Assembly: GCA_023419315.1 (NCBI GenBank)
Contig: JAEZYE010000019.1
Span: 1 to 15,872 of the forward strand
Origin: Pseudomonadota bacterium
Lineage (GTDB): Bacteria > Pseudomonadota > Gammaproteobacteria > Xanthomonadales > Xanthomonadaceae
DNA length: 15,872 nucleotides
Reading direction: 5' to 3'
Shown here: positions 1-6,228 of the stretch, one piece after another
How positions within the stretch are numbered: the stretch's first letter is position 1
How the letters are laid out: the number at the start of each line of letters is the position of its first letter
Notes under the pieces: generated by a model
The model's input: the letters and a program-made list of their open reading frames with translations, nothing else
Database searches by the model: none
Told to the model about the DNA's origin: nothing
Made by a program: the position numbers and the translations under genes

Positions 1-884
<884 letters not shown>

Positions 885-896
885 GCAGGAAGGAAA

Positions 897-976
897 GGAA
901 CCGGGAAACGGGGAACCGGACCATCGCCGTGGCGGAACCCCTTTCGCCCGCACGCTGGATCCCGGTTCCCTTTTTT
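897..976 (+). terminator. Terminator- or attenuator-like structure in the dnaK-dnaJ spacer, with two alternative 5' arms
   Basis: The 3' arm CCCGGTTCCC (961-970) is followed directly by six T residues (971-976). Two upstream copies can pair with it: GGAACCGGG (897-905, 9 bp with 961-969) and GGGAACCGG (911-919, 9 bp with 962-970). The two hairpins exclude each other. Loops are long (about 42-55 nt), so termination is probably partial. If active, it would lower dnaJ transcription relative to dnaK. The GGGAA-rich composition also resembles intergenic repeats I recall from Xanthomonadaceae, so it may be a degenerate repeat copy. The structure was read by eye; no folding energy was computed. Confidence 0.5.
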
Positions 977-997
977 CTCGTCCTCGTCAATCCACAC

Positions 998-1012
998 GCC
1001 GGCGGAGCCGGC
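998..1012 (+). other. Short perfect hairpin in the dnaJ leader
   Basis: GCCGGC (998-1003), loop GGA (1004-1006), GCCGGC (1007-1012): a 6-bp all-GC stem ending 18 nt before the dnaJ ATG. There is no T tract, so it is not a terminator. No clear Shine-Dalgarno sequence lies between it and the ATG. The only GGAG (1004-1007) is in the loop and is too far from the start to serve as a normal ribosome site. A role in translation or mRNA stability is inference only. Confidence 0.35.
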
Positions 1013-1030
1013 CCACTTCCGATGTGACCG

Positions 1031-2149
1031 ATGTCCAAGCGCGACTATTACGAAGTTCTGGGTGTACAGCGAAACGCCAGTGATGAAGACCTGAAGAAGG
1101 CCTATCGCCGCTGCGCGATGAAGTTCCACCCGGATCGCAATCCCGGAGACAAGGCCGCCGAAGCTTCGTTCAAGGAGTGCAAGGAGGCCTACGAGGTGCT
1201 GTCCGACAGCGCCAAGCGGCGCGCCTACGATGCGCATGGCCATGCCGCGTTCGAACACGGCATGGGCGGTGGCGCCGGCGGTGCGCCCGACATGGGCGAC
1301 ATCTTCGGTGACATCTTCGGCAACATCTTCGGTGGCGGCGGCGCACGCGCCGCGCGTCGCGGCGCCGATATCGGCTACGTGATGGAGCTGGATCTCGAGG
1401 AAGCCGTCGCCGGCATCGAGAAGCGCATCGAGATTCCTACCCTCGTCAATTGCGAGCCTTGCAACGGCTCCGGTTCCGAGGATGGCCAGGTCGAAACCTG
1501 CACCACCTGCGGCGGTCGCGGCAACGTGCGCATGCAGCGCGGCATCTTCGCGATGCAGCAGACCTGTCCGGCCTGCGGCGGACGCGGGCAGACCATCAAG
1601 AATCCCTGCAAGACCTGCCATGGCGCCGGTCGCGTGGAGGAAGAGAAAGTCCTGTCGGTCAAGATTCCTGCCGGCGTGGACAACGGTGATCGCATTCGCC
1701 TGACGGGCGAGGGCGAGGCCGGGCCTCCCGGTACGCCGCCGGGCGATCTGTACGTTGAAGTGCGAGTGCGTGAGCACGAGATCTTCCAGCGCGACGGCGA
1801 CGATCTGCATTGCGAGATCCCGGTCCGCATTTCGCAAGCCGCGCTCGGTGATACCGTTCGCGTGCCTACGCTCAACGGCGATGCGGAGATCCGCATTCCC
1901 GCTGAAACGCAGACCGGCAAGCTGTTCCGCCTGCGGGGCAAGGGCGTGAAGTCCGTGCGCAGCCGCAGCGAAGGCGATCTGTATTGCCGCGTCGTGGTCG
2001 AAACGCCGGTGAACCTCACCAACGAGCAGCGCGAACTGCTGGAGAAGTTCGAAGCCACCTTCGTGGGCGACGAAGCACGCAAGCATTCACCCAAGTCGGC
2101 CACGTTCCTCGACGGCGTCAAAGGCTTCTGGGATCGCATGACCTCCTGA
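1031..2149 (+). CDS. dnaJ: Chaperone protein DnaJ (Hsp40, class A)
   Basis: DnaJ is the Hsp40 co-chaperone that delivers unfolded clients to DnaK and stimulates its ATPase. The product is 372 residues, close to the family norm (about 375). Visible parts in order: the J-domain (1 to about 70) with the HPD motif at 33-35; a Gly/Phe-rich segment (about 76-112) with three DIFG-type units; four zinc-binding CxxCxGxG repeats beginning at residues 141 (CEPCNGSG), 157 (CTTCGGRG), 179 (CPACGGRG) and 193 (CKTCHGAG); then the C-terminal beta domains and dimerisation end. All eight zinc cysteines are present. The ATG at 1031 gives the canonical start (MSKRDYYEVLGV). The Shine-Dalgarno signal is poor, and an ATG-TGA start-stop pair lies at 1022-1027. 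Transcription probably comes from the upstream dnaK unit through a partial terminator; a strong terminator follows the gene. Confidence 0.98.
   Translation: MSKRDYYEVLGVQRNASDEDLKKAYRRCAMKFHPDRNPGDKAAEASFKECKEAYEVLSDSAKRRAYDAHGHAAFEHGMGGGAGGAPDMGDIFGDIFGNIFGGGGARAARRGADIGYVMELDLEEAVAGIEKRIEIPTLVNCEPCNGSGSEDGQVETCTTCGGRGNVRMQRGIFAMQQTCPACGGRGQTIKNPCKTCHGAGRVEEEKVLSVKIPAGVDNGDRIRLTGEGEAGPPGTPPGDLYVEVRVREHEIFQRDGDDLHCEIPVRISQAALGDTVRVPTLNGDAEIRIPAETQTGKLFRLRGKGVKSVRSRSEGDLYCRVVVETPVNLTNEQRELLEKFEATFVGDEARKHSPKSATFLDGVKGFWDRMTS
1298..1333 (+). repeat. Three tandem 12-bp units in the dnaJ Gly/Phe region
   Basis: Three head-to-tail copies of a 12-bp unit (first copy GACATCTTCGGT) encode DIFG, DIFG, NIFG. 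The DIFG repetition also occurs in E. coli DnaJ, so it is a conserved functional segment and not a recent expansion. The near-identical codons could still allow slippage. Confidence 0.8.
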
Positions 2150-2155
2150 ACCGCG

Positions 2156-2186
2156 AAAAGCCACGGCAGATCCGTGGCTTTTCTTT
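2156..2186 (+). terminator. Strong Rho-independent terminator after dnaJ
   Basis: An 11-bp perfect stem AAAAGCCACGG (2156-2166) / CCGTGGCTTTT (2172-2182) with a 5-nt loop CAGAT (2167-2171), continuing into TTTTCTTT. It starts 7 nt after the dnaJ stop codon. It marks the end of the chaperone transcription unit and separates it from tyrA. Confidence 0.93.
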
Positions 2187-2188
2187 GG

Positions 2189-2222
2189 GCACCCGGCACC
2201 TGGCCGTTTGCCAGCCGGGTGC
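2189..2222 (+). promoter_or_regulatory. Palindrome overlapping the tyrA promoter -35 region
   Basis: Outer arms GCACCCGGC (2189-2197) and GCCGGGTGC (2214-2222) form a perfect 9-bp inverted repeat. Inside it, TGGC (2201-2204) pairs with GCCA (2210-2213), so RNA or single-stranded DNA could form a 13-bp stem with a 3-nt bulge. No T tract follows. The right half covers the candidate -35 hexamer TTGCCA (2208-2213), which suits an operator for tyrA. It does not match the TyrR box (TGTAAA-N6-TTTACA). It could also be a second structural element of the dnaJ terminator region. Confidence 0.45.
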
Positions 2223-2238
2223 AAGCGGCTTCTACAAT
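2208..2238 (+). promoter_or_regulatory. Candidate sigma-70 promoter for tyrA
   Basis: A -35 TTGCCA (2208-2213, five of six to consensus) and a -10 TACAAT (2233-2238, five of six) are separated by 19 nt, somewhat longer than the optimal 17. It lies directly after the dnaJ terminator and 23 nt before the tyrA start, leaving a leader of about 17 nt with GGAG at 2251-2254. The position makes it the natural promoter for tyrA and the overlapping MOSC gene. Confidence 0.55.
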
Positions 2239-2261
2239 GGGGCTCCCCACGGAGTCCGCGC

Positions 2262-3368
2262 GTGAACCCACCCCTCATCGGCATCGTCGGCAGTGCCGGC
2301 GCCTACGGACAATGGCTGCGCCGGTTCTTCGAAACGCGCATGCAATTGCGCGTGATTGGCCATGACCCCGCCGACCCGGACTCGCTCACCGAGGCGGAAC
2401 TGGTGCAGCGCGCGGATGTCCTGGTTTTCTCCGCGCCCATCCGCCACACCGTCGAACTGATCCACCGCTATCGCGAGTTGGCCGGCGGCAGCGAACGCGA
2501 TCGCCTGTGGCTGGATGTCACCTCGATCAAGGGCGGTCCGGTGCGGGCGATGCTGGAATCGCAAGCGGAAGTGGCCGGCCTGCACCCGATGACCGCGCCG
2601 CCGAAAGCGCCGACGCTGAAAGGCCGCGTGACCATCCTGTGCGAGGCTCGGCTGGAGCGCTGGCGGCCGTGGTTCGACGGCATGCTCGAAGCGCTGCACG
2701 GCGAATATGTCCGCACATCGCCCGAACAGCACGACCGCATCATGGCGCTGGTCCAGGCGATGGTGCACGCAAGCCATCTGGCGCAGGCCAGCTTGTTGCG
2801 CGAGCAGGCGGGGCAGGTCGGCGACCTCGCCGCGCTGCTGCCGTTCCGTTCGGCCTCGTTCGAAATGGACGCCGCGGTCATGGCGCGCATCCTGTCGCTG
2901 AACCCGGCGATCTACGAAGACATCCAGTTCGGCAATCCGCACGCACCCGACATCCTGCGTGATCTGTCGCGCCAGTTCGCGCGCATGGCGGCATTGGTGG
3001 GCGAGGGCGACGACGCGGCGCGTACGGCGTTCCGCGAAGAATTCCTCGCCGCCAACCATGATGCATTGGGCGCGGCGGCACTGGCCGACGGCAACTACAG
3101 TTACGAACGCATCGGCTACCTGCTGGCGGATCTGGCTTCGGGCAAGGCCATCAGCGTGCATCTGCCGGAAGATCGTCCGGGCTCGCTGCGCGAACTGCTG
3201 CACGTGTTCGAGCGCGCGGGCGTCAGCCTGTCGTCGATTCATTCCTCGCGTACGCCGCAGGGCGAAGTGCACTTCCGCATCGGCTTCGAGGATGACGTGG
3301 ATGCTTCCGCACTCGATGAAGCCACGCGACAGGTCGAGGCGTCCGGACTGGGCCGGGTGCTGCCATGA
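2262..3368 (+). CDS. tyrA: Prephenate dehydrogenase with C-terminal ACT domain
   Basis: The enzyme converts prephenate to 4-hydroxyphenylpyruvate with NAD(P)+, the committed step to tyrosine. The product is 368 residues from the GTG at 2262, preceded by GGAG at 2251-2254. Residues 5-16 (LIGIVGSAGAYG) form the Rossmann dinucleotide motif GxxGxxG. LHPM with H108 matches the histidine region of the dehydrogenase half of the E. coli T-protein, as do EHD/QHDR, FRSASFEMD and NPAIYEDI. No chorismate mutase domain is present. Instead an ACT domain (about 295-368, starting ISVHLPEDRPGSLREL) follows, which probably binds tyrosine for feedback control. The ORF could be extended upstream to 2208, but the extra residues overlap the promoter and look non-coding. 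The MOSC gene overlaps its stop by 4 nt. The symbol is assigned by domain logic; an arogenate dehydrogenase is possible. Confidence 0.87.
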   Translation: MNPPLIGIVGSAGAYGQWLRRFFETRMQLRVIGHDPADPDSLTEAELVQRADVLVFSAPIRHTVELIHRYRELAGGSERDRLWLDVTSIKGGPVRAMLESQAEVAGLHPMTAPPKAPTLKGRVTILCEARLERWRPWFDGMLEALHGEYVRTSPEQHDRIMALVQAMVHASHLAQASLLREQAGQVGDLAALLPFRSASFEMDAAVMARILSLNPAIYEDIQFGNPHAPDILRDLSRQFARMAALVGEGDDAARTAFREEFLAANHDALGAAALADGNYSYERIGYLLADLASGKAISVHLPEDRPGSLRELLHVFERAGVSLSSIHSSRTPQGEVHFRIGFEDDVDASALDEATRQVEASGLGRVLP

Positions 3369-4105
3369 CGCACGCAGTCGGAACAGACGCCGGCACCGAC
3401 GGACAGGCTGCGCCGCAAGCGCGCGTGGATGCGGTGCTGTGCGGAAAGGCGGTCGAATTCTCCCGCCCCGGAAGCCGCAGCGCGATCGCCAAGTCGATTG
3501 TCGAGGGCCGCGTGCGGGTGAGCTTGCTTGGTCTGCAGGGAGACGAGCAGGGCGATCTGCGCGTGCACGGCGGACCGGACAAGGCCGTGCACCACTATCC
3601 ACGCGATCACTACGCCGCGTGGCGCGACGACATCGGCGACCACGCACTGCTGCAACAGGCCGGCGCGTTCGGCGAGAACATCTCCACCCGCGGCCTGATC
3701 GAATCGGACATCTGCCTGGGTGATCGCTGGACGCTGGGCAGCGCTCTGCTTGAAGTCTCGCAGTCACGACAGCCGTGCTGGAAACTGTCGGACCGTTTCG
3801 GCGTGCCGGACATGGCGCGGCGCGTGCAGGACAGCGGGCGCACGGGCTGGTATTACCGCGTGATTGAAGAAGGCGACGTGAAGGCCGGTGACGCCATGCG
3901 CCTGATCGAGCGGCCGCATCCGCATTGGTCACTGAGCCGGATCATCGGCTTGCTTTACCAGCGTGTCGTCGAAGCGGACATCCTGCAGGAGGTGCTGTCG
4001 CTGCCGCTGGTGCCTGGCTGGCGGACGTTGTTCGAGCGGCGCATGCAGCACGGTCGCGCCGAAGACTGGAGCAAGCGCCTGACCGGACACGCACCGGCCG
4101 AGTGA
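3365..4105 (+). CDS. MOSC domain protein, YiiM-like molybdenum-cofactor enzyme
   Basis: MOSC proteins bind the sulfurated molybdenum cofactor; the closest characterised relative, E. coli YiiM, reduces N-hydroxylated bases such as 6-hydroxylaminopurine. The product is 246 residues (YiiM about 224). The MOSC core is clear: GLQGDEQGD from residue 56, HGGPDKAVHHYP from 68, FGENIST from 102, and SRQPCWKL with the likely cofactor-ligand cysteine C138. After it, about residues 180-246 form a helical tail like the YiiM 3-alpha domain. An extra polar stretch of about 20 residues precedes the core. The ATG overlaps the tyrA stop (ATGA), so translation is probably coupled and transcription shared. No membrane segment or signal peptide is visible. 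Substrate is inferred from family only. Confidence 0.88.
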   Translation: MTHAVGTDAGTDGQAAPQARVDAVLCGKAVEFSRPGSRSAIAKSIVEGRVRVSLLGLQGDEQGDLRVHGGPDKAVHHYPRDHYAAWRDDIGDHALLQQAGAFGENISTRGLIESDICLGDRWTLGSALLEVSQSRQPCWKLSDRFGVPDMARRVQDSGRTGWYYRVIEEGDVKAGDAMRLIERPHPHWSLSRIIGLLYQRVVEADILQEVLSLPLVPGWRTLFERRMQHGRAEDWSKRLTGHAPAE

Positions 4106-4123
4106 AGCGGGCCGGCATCGACT

Positions 4124-4152
4124 ATCGCGCCGGTGCATCGCGCCGCTACCAT
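4124..4152 (+). promoter_or_regulatory. Candidate dapB promoter with direct repeats upstream of the -10
   Basis: A -10-like TACCAT (4147-4152) ends 6 nt before the dapB ATG (4159), so the expected transcription start falls on or next to the A of the start codon. Two perfect copies of ATCGCGCCG (4124-4132 and 4137-4145, 13 bp apart) occupy the place where a -35 should be, and no recognisable -35 is present. An 8-bp inverted repeat GCCGGCAT / ATGCCGGC (4111-4118 / 4151-4158) frames the region. Together these suggest a leaderless transcript dependent on an activator, but all of it is read by eye. Confidence 0.42.
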
Positions 4153-4158
4153 GCCGGC

Positions 4159-4878
4159 ATGAACACGACACCGCTTCGACTCCTTATCCACGGCGCGTCC
4201 GGACGCATGGGCTTGGCCCTGCTGCGACTGGCGGCCGAGCAGCCGCAACGTTTCCAGGCGGTGGCTGCCGTCACGCGGCGATCGCCGCCGCAGCGGGTGG
4301 TCGATGGCGTGCCGCATTTCGCCGCCAGTGAACTGGGCGGCGTGCCGGCGTTCGATGTCGCCATCGACTTCAGCCTACCGGAAGGTTTCGATCCGGTGCT
4401 GGCGCTGTGCGTGCAGCGCGGCGCGGCACTGGTGTCCGGGACGACCGGACTTTCGGAAGCGCAGCAGCAGTCGCTCGCCGAGGCGTCCGCGCGCATTCCG
4501 CTGGCGTGGGCGTCGAACTTCAGCCTGGGCGTGGCGGTGTTGACGGAGCTGGTCGAGCGGGCCGCCGCGGCGCTCGCCGGCTGGGACTGCGATGTCGTCG
4601 AAGCCCATCACACGCAGAAGAAGGATGCTCCCTCCGGAACCGCGCTTACGCTCGGCGCCGCGGCTGGCTCGGCGGGCGCCGAAGTGCATTACGCGAGCCT
4701 GCGCGCCGGTGACATCGTCGGTGAACATCTGGTCCAGTTCACGGGATTGGGCGAGCGTGTCGAACTGGTGCATCGCGCCACCAACCGCGACATCTTCGCC
4801 CGCGGTGCCCTGCATGCGGCCAGCCGCCTGCATGGACGTACGCCGGGCCAGTACCGCGTCCGCGATCTGCTGGATTGA
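4159..4878 (+). CDS. dapB: 4-hydroxy-tetrahydrodipicolinate reductase, short form
   Basis: DapB reduces 4-hydroxy-tetrahydrodipicolinate to tetrahydrodipicolinate with NAD(P)H in lysine and diaminopimelate synthesis. Residues 10-18 (IHGASGRMG) are the dinucleotide-binding loop. DFSLPEG, SGTTG and SNFSLGV follow. The catalytic segment is EAHHTQKKDAPSGTA (H150, H151, K154, matching E. coli H159, H160, K163). The C-terminal half keeps RAGDIVGEH, GLGERVELVHRATNRDIFARGA and RVRDLLD. At 239 residues it is about 34 shorter than E. coli DapB, the loss falling between SGTALTLG and LRAGDIVGEH where a substrate-domain loop should be. I recall similarly short forms in Xanthomonas. The ATG at 4159 has no Shine-Dalgarno but lies just after a -10-like TACCAT; an in-frame extension to 3925 lies inside the MOSC gene and is rejected. 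Confidence 0.95.
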   Translation: MNTTPLRLLIHGASGRMGLALLRLAAEQPQRFQAVAAVTRRSPPQRVVDGVPHFAASELGGVPAFDVAIDFSLPEGFDPVLALCVQRGAALVSGTTGLSEAQQQSLAEASARIPLAWASNFSLGVAVLTELVERAAAALAGWDCDVVEAHHTQKKDAPSGTALTLGAAAGSAGAEVHYASLRAGDIVGEHLVQFTGLGERVELVHRATNRDIFARGALHAASRLHGRTPGQYRVRDLLD

Positions 4879-4933
4879 TTCCATGCGGGTGCTATAGCGG
4901 TGCGCCCACCATCCTGAATACGTGCGCCGCCCT

Positions 4934-4995
4934 GGTATCACATCGGTATGACCGCCAAAAAAAGGGTGGCGCCGAGGGGGGCTGATACGTACAAT
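4934..4995 (+). promoter_or_regulatory. Candidate carA promoter region with phased repeats
   Basis: The -10-like TACAAT sits at 4990-4995, giving a predicted start near 5002 and a leader of about 100 nt. No acceptable -35 lies 16-19 nt upstream. Two near-identical boxes, GGTATCAC (4934-4941) and GGTATGAC (4945-4952), are repeated at an 11-bp interval (one helical turn) and lie about 50-68 bp before the predicted start. An A7 tract (4956-4962) and a G-rich stretch follow. The arrangement suits activator binding and a regulated promoter, as expected for carAB, which answers to pyrimidines and arginine in other bacteria. The rest of the 225-nt dapB-carA gap shows no terminator and no convincing gene. 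Confidence 0.4.
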
Positions 4996-5034
4996 TCCCG
5001 CTCGCCTGTTACCTGCCGCCCCGGACCGGAAAAA

Positions 5035-5071
5035 CGCCGAGTCCGCGGTTTCTTGCAGCCGCAAGTCGGCG
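5035..5071 (+). promoter_or_regulatory. Leader RNA hairpin upstream of carA
   Basis: CGCCGA (5035-5040) pairs with TCGGCG (5066-5071). Inside it two alternative stems are possible: CTTGC (5052-5056) with GCAAG (5061-5065) around AGCC, or GCGG (5045-5048) with CCGC (5059-5062). There is no T run after it, so it is not an intrinsic terminator. It ends 32 nt before the carA GTG. It may be a leader control element or only a stabilising structure. Confidence 0.4.
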
Positions 5072-5103
5072 GGACAGGGTTCCTCCACCCCAAGGCGAAC
5101 CCC

Positions 5104-6228
5104 GTGACTCAACCCGCAATTCTCGTACTCGAAGACGGCACCGTGTTCGAGGGCGAATCCGTAGGCGCGAACGGACTTTCCGTCGGCGAAGTGGTGTTCA
5201 ACACCGCGATGACCGGCTACCAGGAAATCCTCACCGACCCGTCCTACGCCCGTCAGCTGGTCACTCTGACCTATCCCCATATCGGCAACACCGGTTGCAC
5301 CGAGCAGGACGACGAAGCGCGCCAGGTCTGGTGCGCCGGCCTCATCGTGCGCGATGTGCCGCGCCGCCCGAGCAACTGGCGCAGCCAGGTCGCGTTGCCG
5401 GAATGGCTGAGCACGCGCGGCATCGTCGCCATCGCCGGCATCGACACGCGCAAGCTCACCCGCATCCTGCGTGATCGCGGTGCGCAGAACGGCGCGGTGA
5501 TGGCCGGTCCCGATATCGACGCCGACAAGGCGCTTGAAGCGGCCCGCAAGTTCCCCGGTCTGAAGGGCATGGATCTGGCGAAAGTCGTCTCGACCCGCGA
5601 ACGCTATCAGTGGAACGAGGGCCAGCTGGATCTGGATCGCAATGAATTCGTCGCGGCCGCACCGAAGTTCAAGGTGGTGGCCTACGACTTCGGCGTGAAG
5701 CTCAACATCCTGCGCATGCTCGCCGAACGTGGCTGCGACGTGACGGTCGTGCCGGCGCAGACGTCCGCGGCCGACGTGCTGGCGTTGAATCCGGATGGCG
5801 TGTTCCTGTCCAACGGTCCTGGCGATCCGGAACCGTGCGACTACGCCATCGAGGCCATCCGCACGTTCGTCGAAAAGAAGATCCCGACCTTCGGCATCTG
5901 CCTGGGCCACCAGCTGCTCGCGCTGGCCGCCGGAGCGAAGACGGTGAAGATGGGCCACGGCCACCACGGCGCGAACCACCCGGTGCAGGATCTCGACAGC
6001 GGCCGCGTGATGATCACCTCGCAGAACCATGGCTTCGCCGTCGATGAAACGTCGTTGCCGGCCAACGTGCGCGTGATCCACCGCTCGCTGTTCGACGGCA
6101 CCAACCAGGGCATCGAACTGACCGATGCGCCCGCGTTCTCCTTCCAGGGCCACCCGGAAGCCTCGCCCGGACCGCACGATGTATCGCCGCTGTTCGATCG
6201 TTTCATCGCTTCCATGGAGGTTCGCTGA
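5104..6228 (+). CDS. carA: Carbamoyl-phosphate synthase small (glutaminase) subunit
   Basis: CarA hydrolyses glutamine and channels ammonia to CarB, which makes carbamoyl phosphate for arginine and pyrimidine synthesis. The product is 374 residues, typical for the family. The N-terminal CarA-specific domain begins TQPAILVLEDGTVFEGES and includes FNTAMTGYQEILTDPSYA. The C-terminal class I glutamine amidotransferase domain (about 190-374) holds FGICLGHQ with nucleophile C266 and GHPEASPGPHD with H350 and E352, matching E. coli C269, H353 and E355. The GTG at 5104 has AAGG at 5092-5095 and fits the usual N-terminus. An in-frame ATG at 4948 would add 52 residues without resemblance to CarA and would span the promoter. 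The stop overlaps the next ATG by one base. Regulation probably acts through the long leader and promoter boxes upstream. Confidence 0.98.
   Translation: MTQPAILVLEDGTVFEGESVGANGLSVGEVVFNTAMTGYQEILTDPSYARQLVTLTYPHIGNTGCTEQDDEARQVWCAGLIVRDVPRRPSNWRSQVALPEWLSTRGIVAIAGIDTRKLTRILRDRGAQNGAVMAGPDIDADKALEAARKFPGLKGMDLAKVVSTRERYQWNEGQLDLDRNEFVAAAPKFKVVAYDFGVKLNILRMLAERGCDVTVVPAQTSAADVLALNPDGVFLSNGPGDPEPCDYAIEAIRTFVEKKIPTFGICLGHQLLALAAGAKTVKMGHGHHGANHPVQDLDSGRVMITSQNHGFAVDETSLPANVRVIHRSLFDGTNQGIELTDAPAFSFQGHPEASPGPHDVSPLFDRFIASMEVR

Noticed and set aside
2208..2261. Upstream in-frame start for tyrA
   Set aside because: It overlaps the promoter and palindrome; the GTG at 2262 has GGAG at proper spacing and places the Rossmann motif at the N-terminus.
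3925..4158. In-frame extension of dapB upstream of 4159
   Set aside because: It lies within the MOSC gene in another frame, and the dinucleotide-binding loop near residue 12 fits the ATG at 4159.
4915..4919. TGAAT as an ArgR half-box upstream of carA
   Set aside because: Only one 5-base half-site is present and no paired ATTCA follows at the right distance; chance match.
4953..4968. CCGCC / GGTGG with A7 loop as a terminator after dapB
   Set aside because: The stem is only 5 bp with a G-T pair and the A tract is in the loop; no T tract follows the stem.
4948..5103. Upstream in-frame ATG extending carA by 52 residues
   Set aside because: The extension contains the promoter-like TACAAT and the leader hairpin and does not resemble CarA. 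The GTG at 5104 gives the standard N-terminus.
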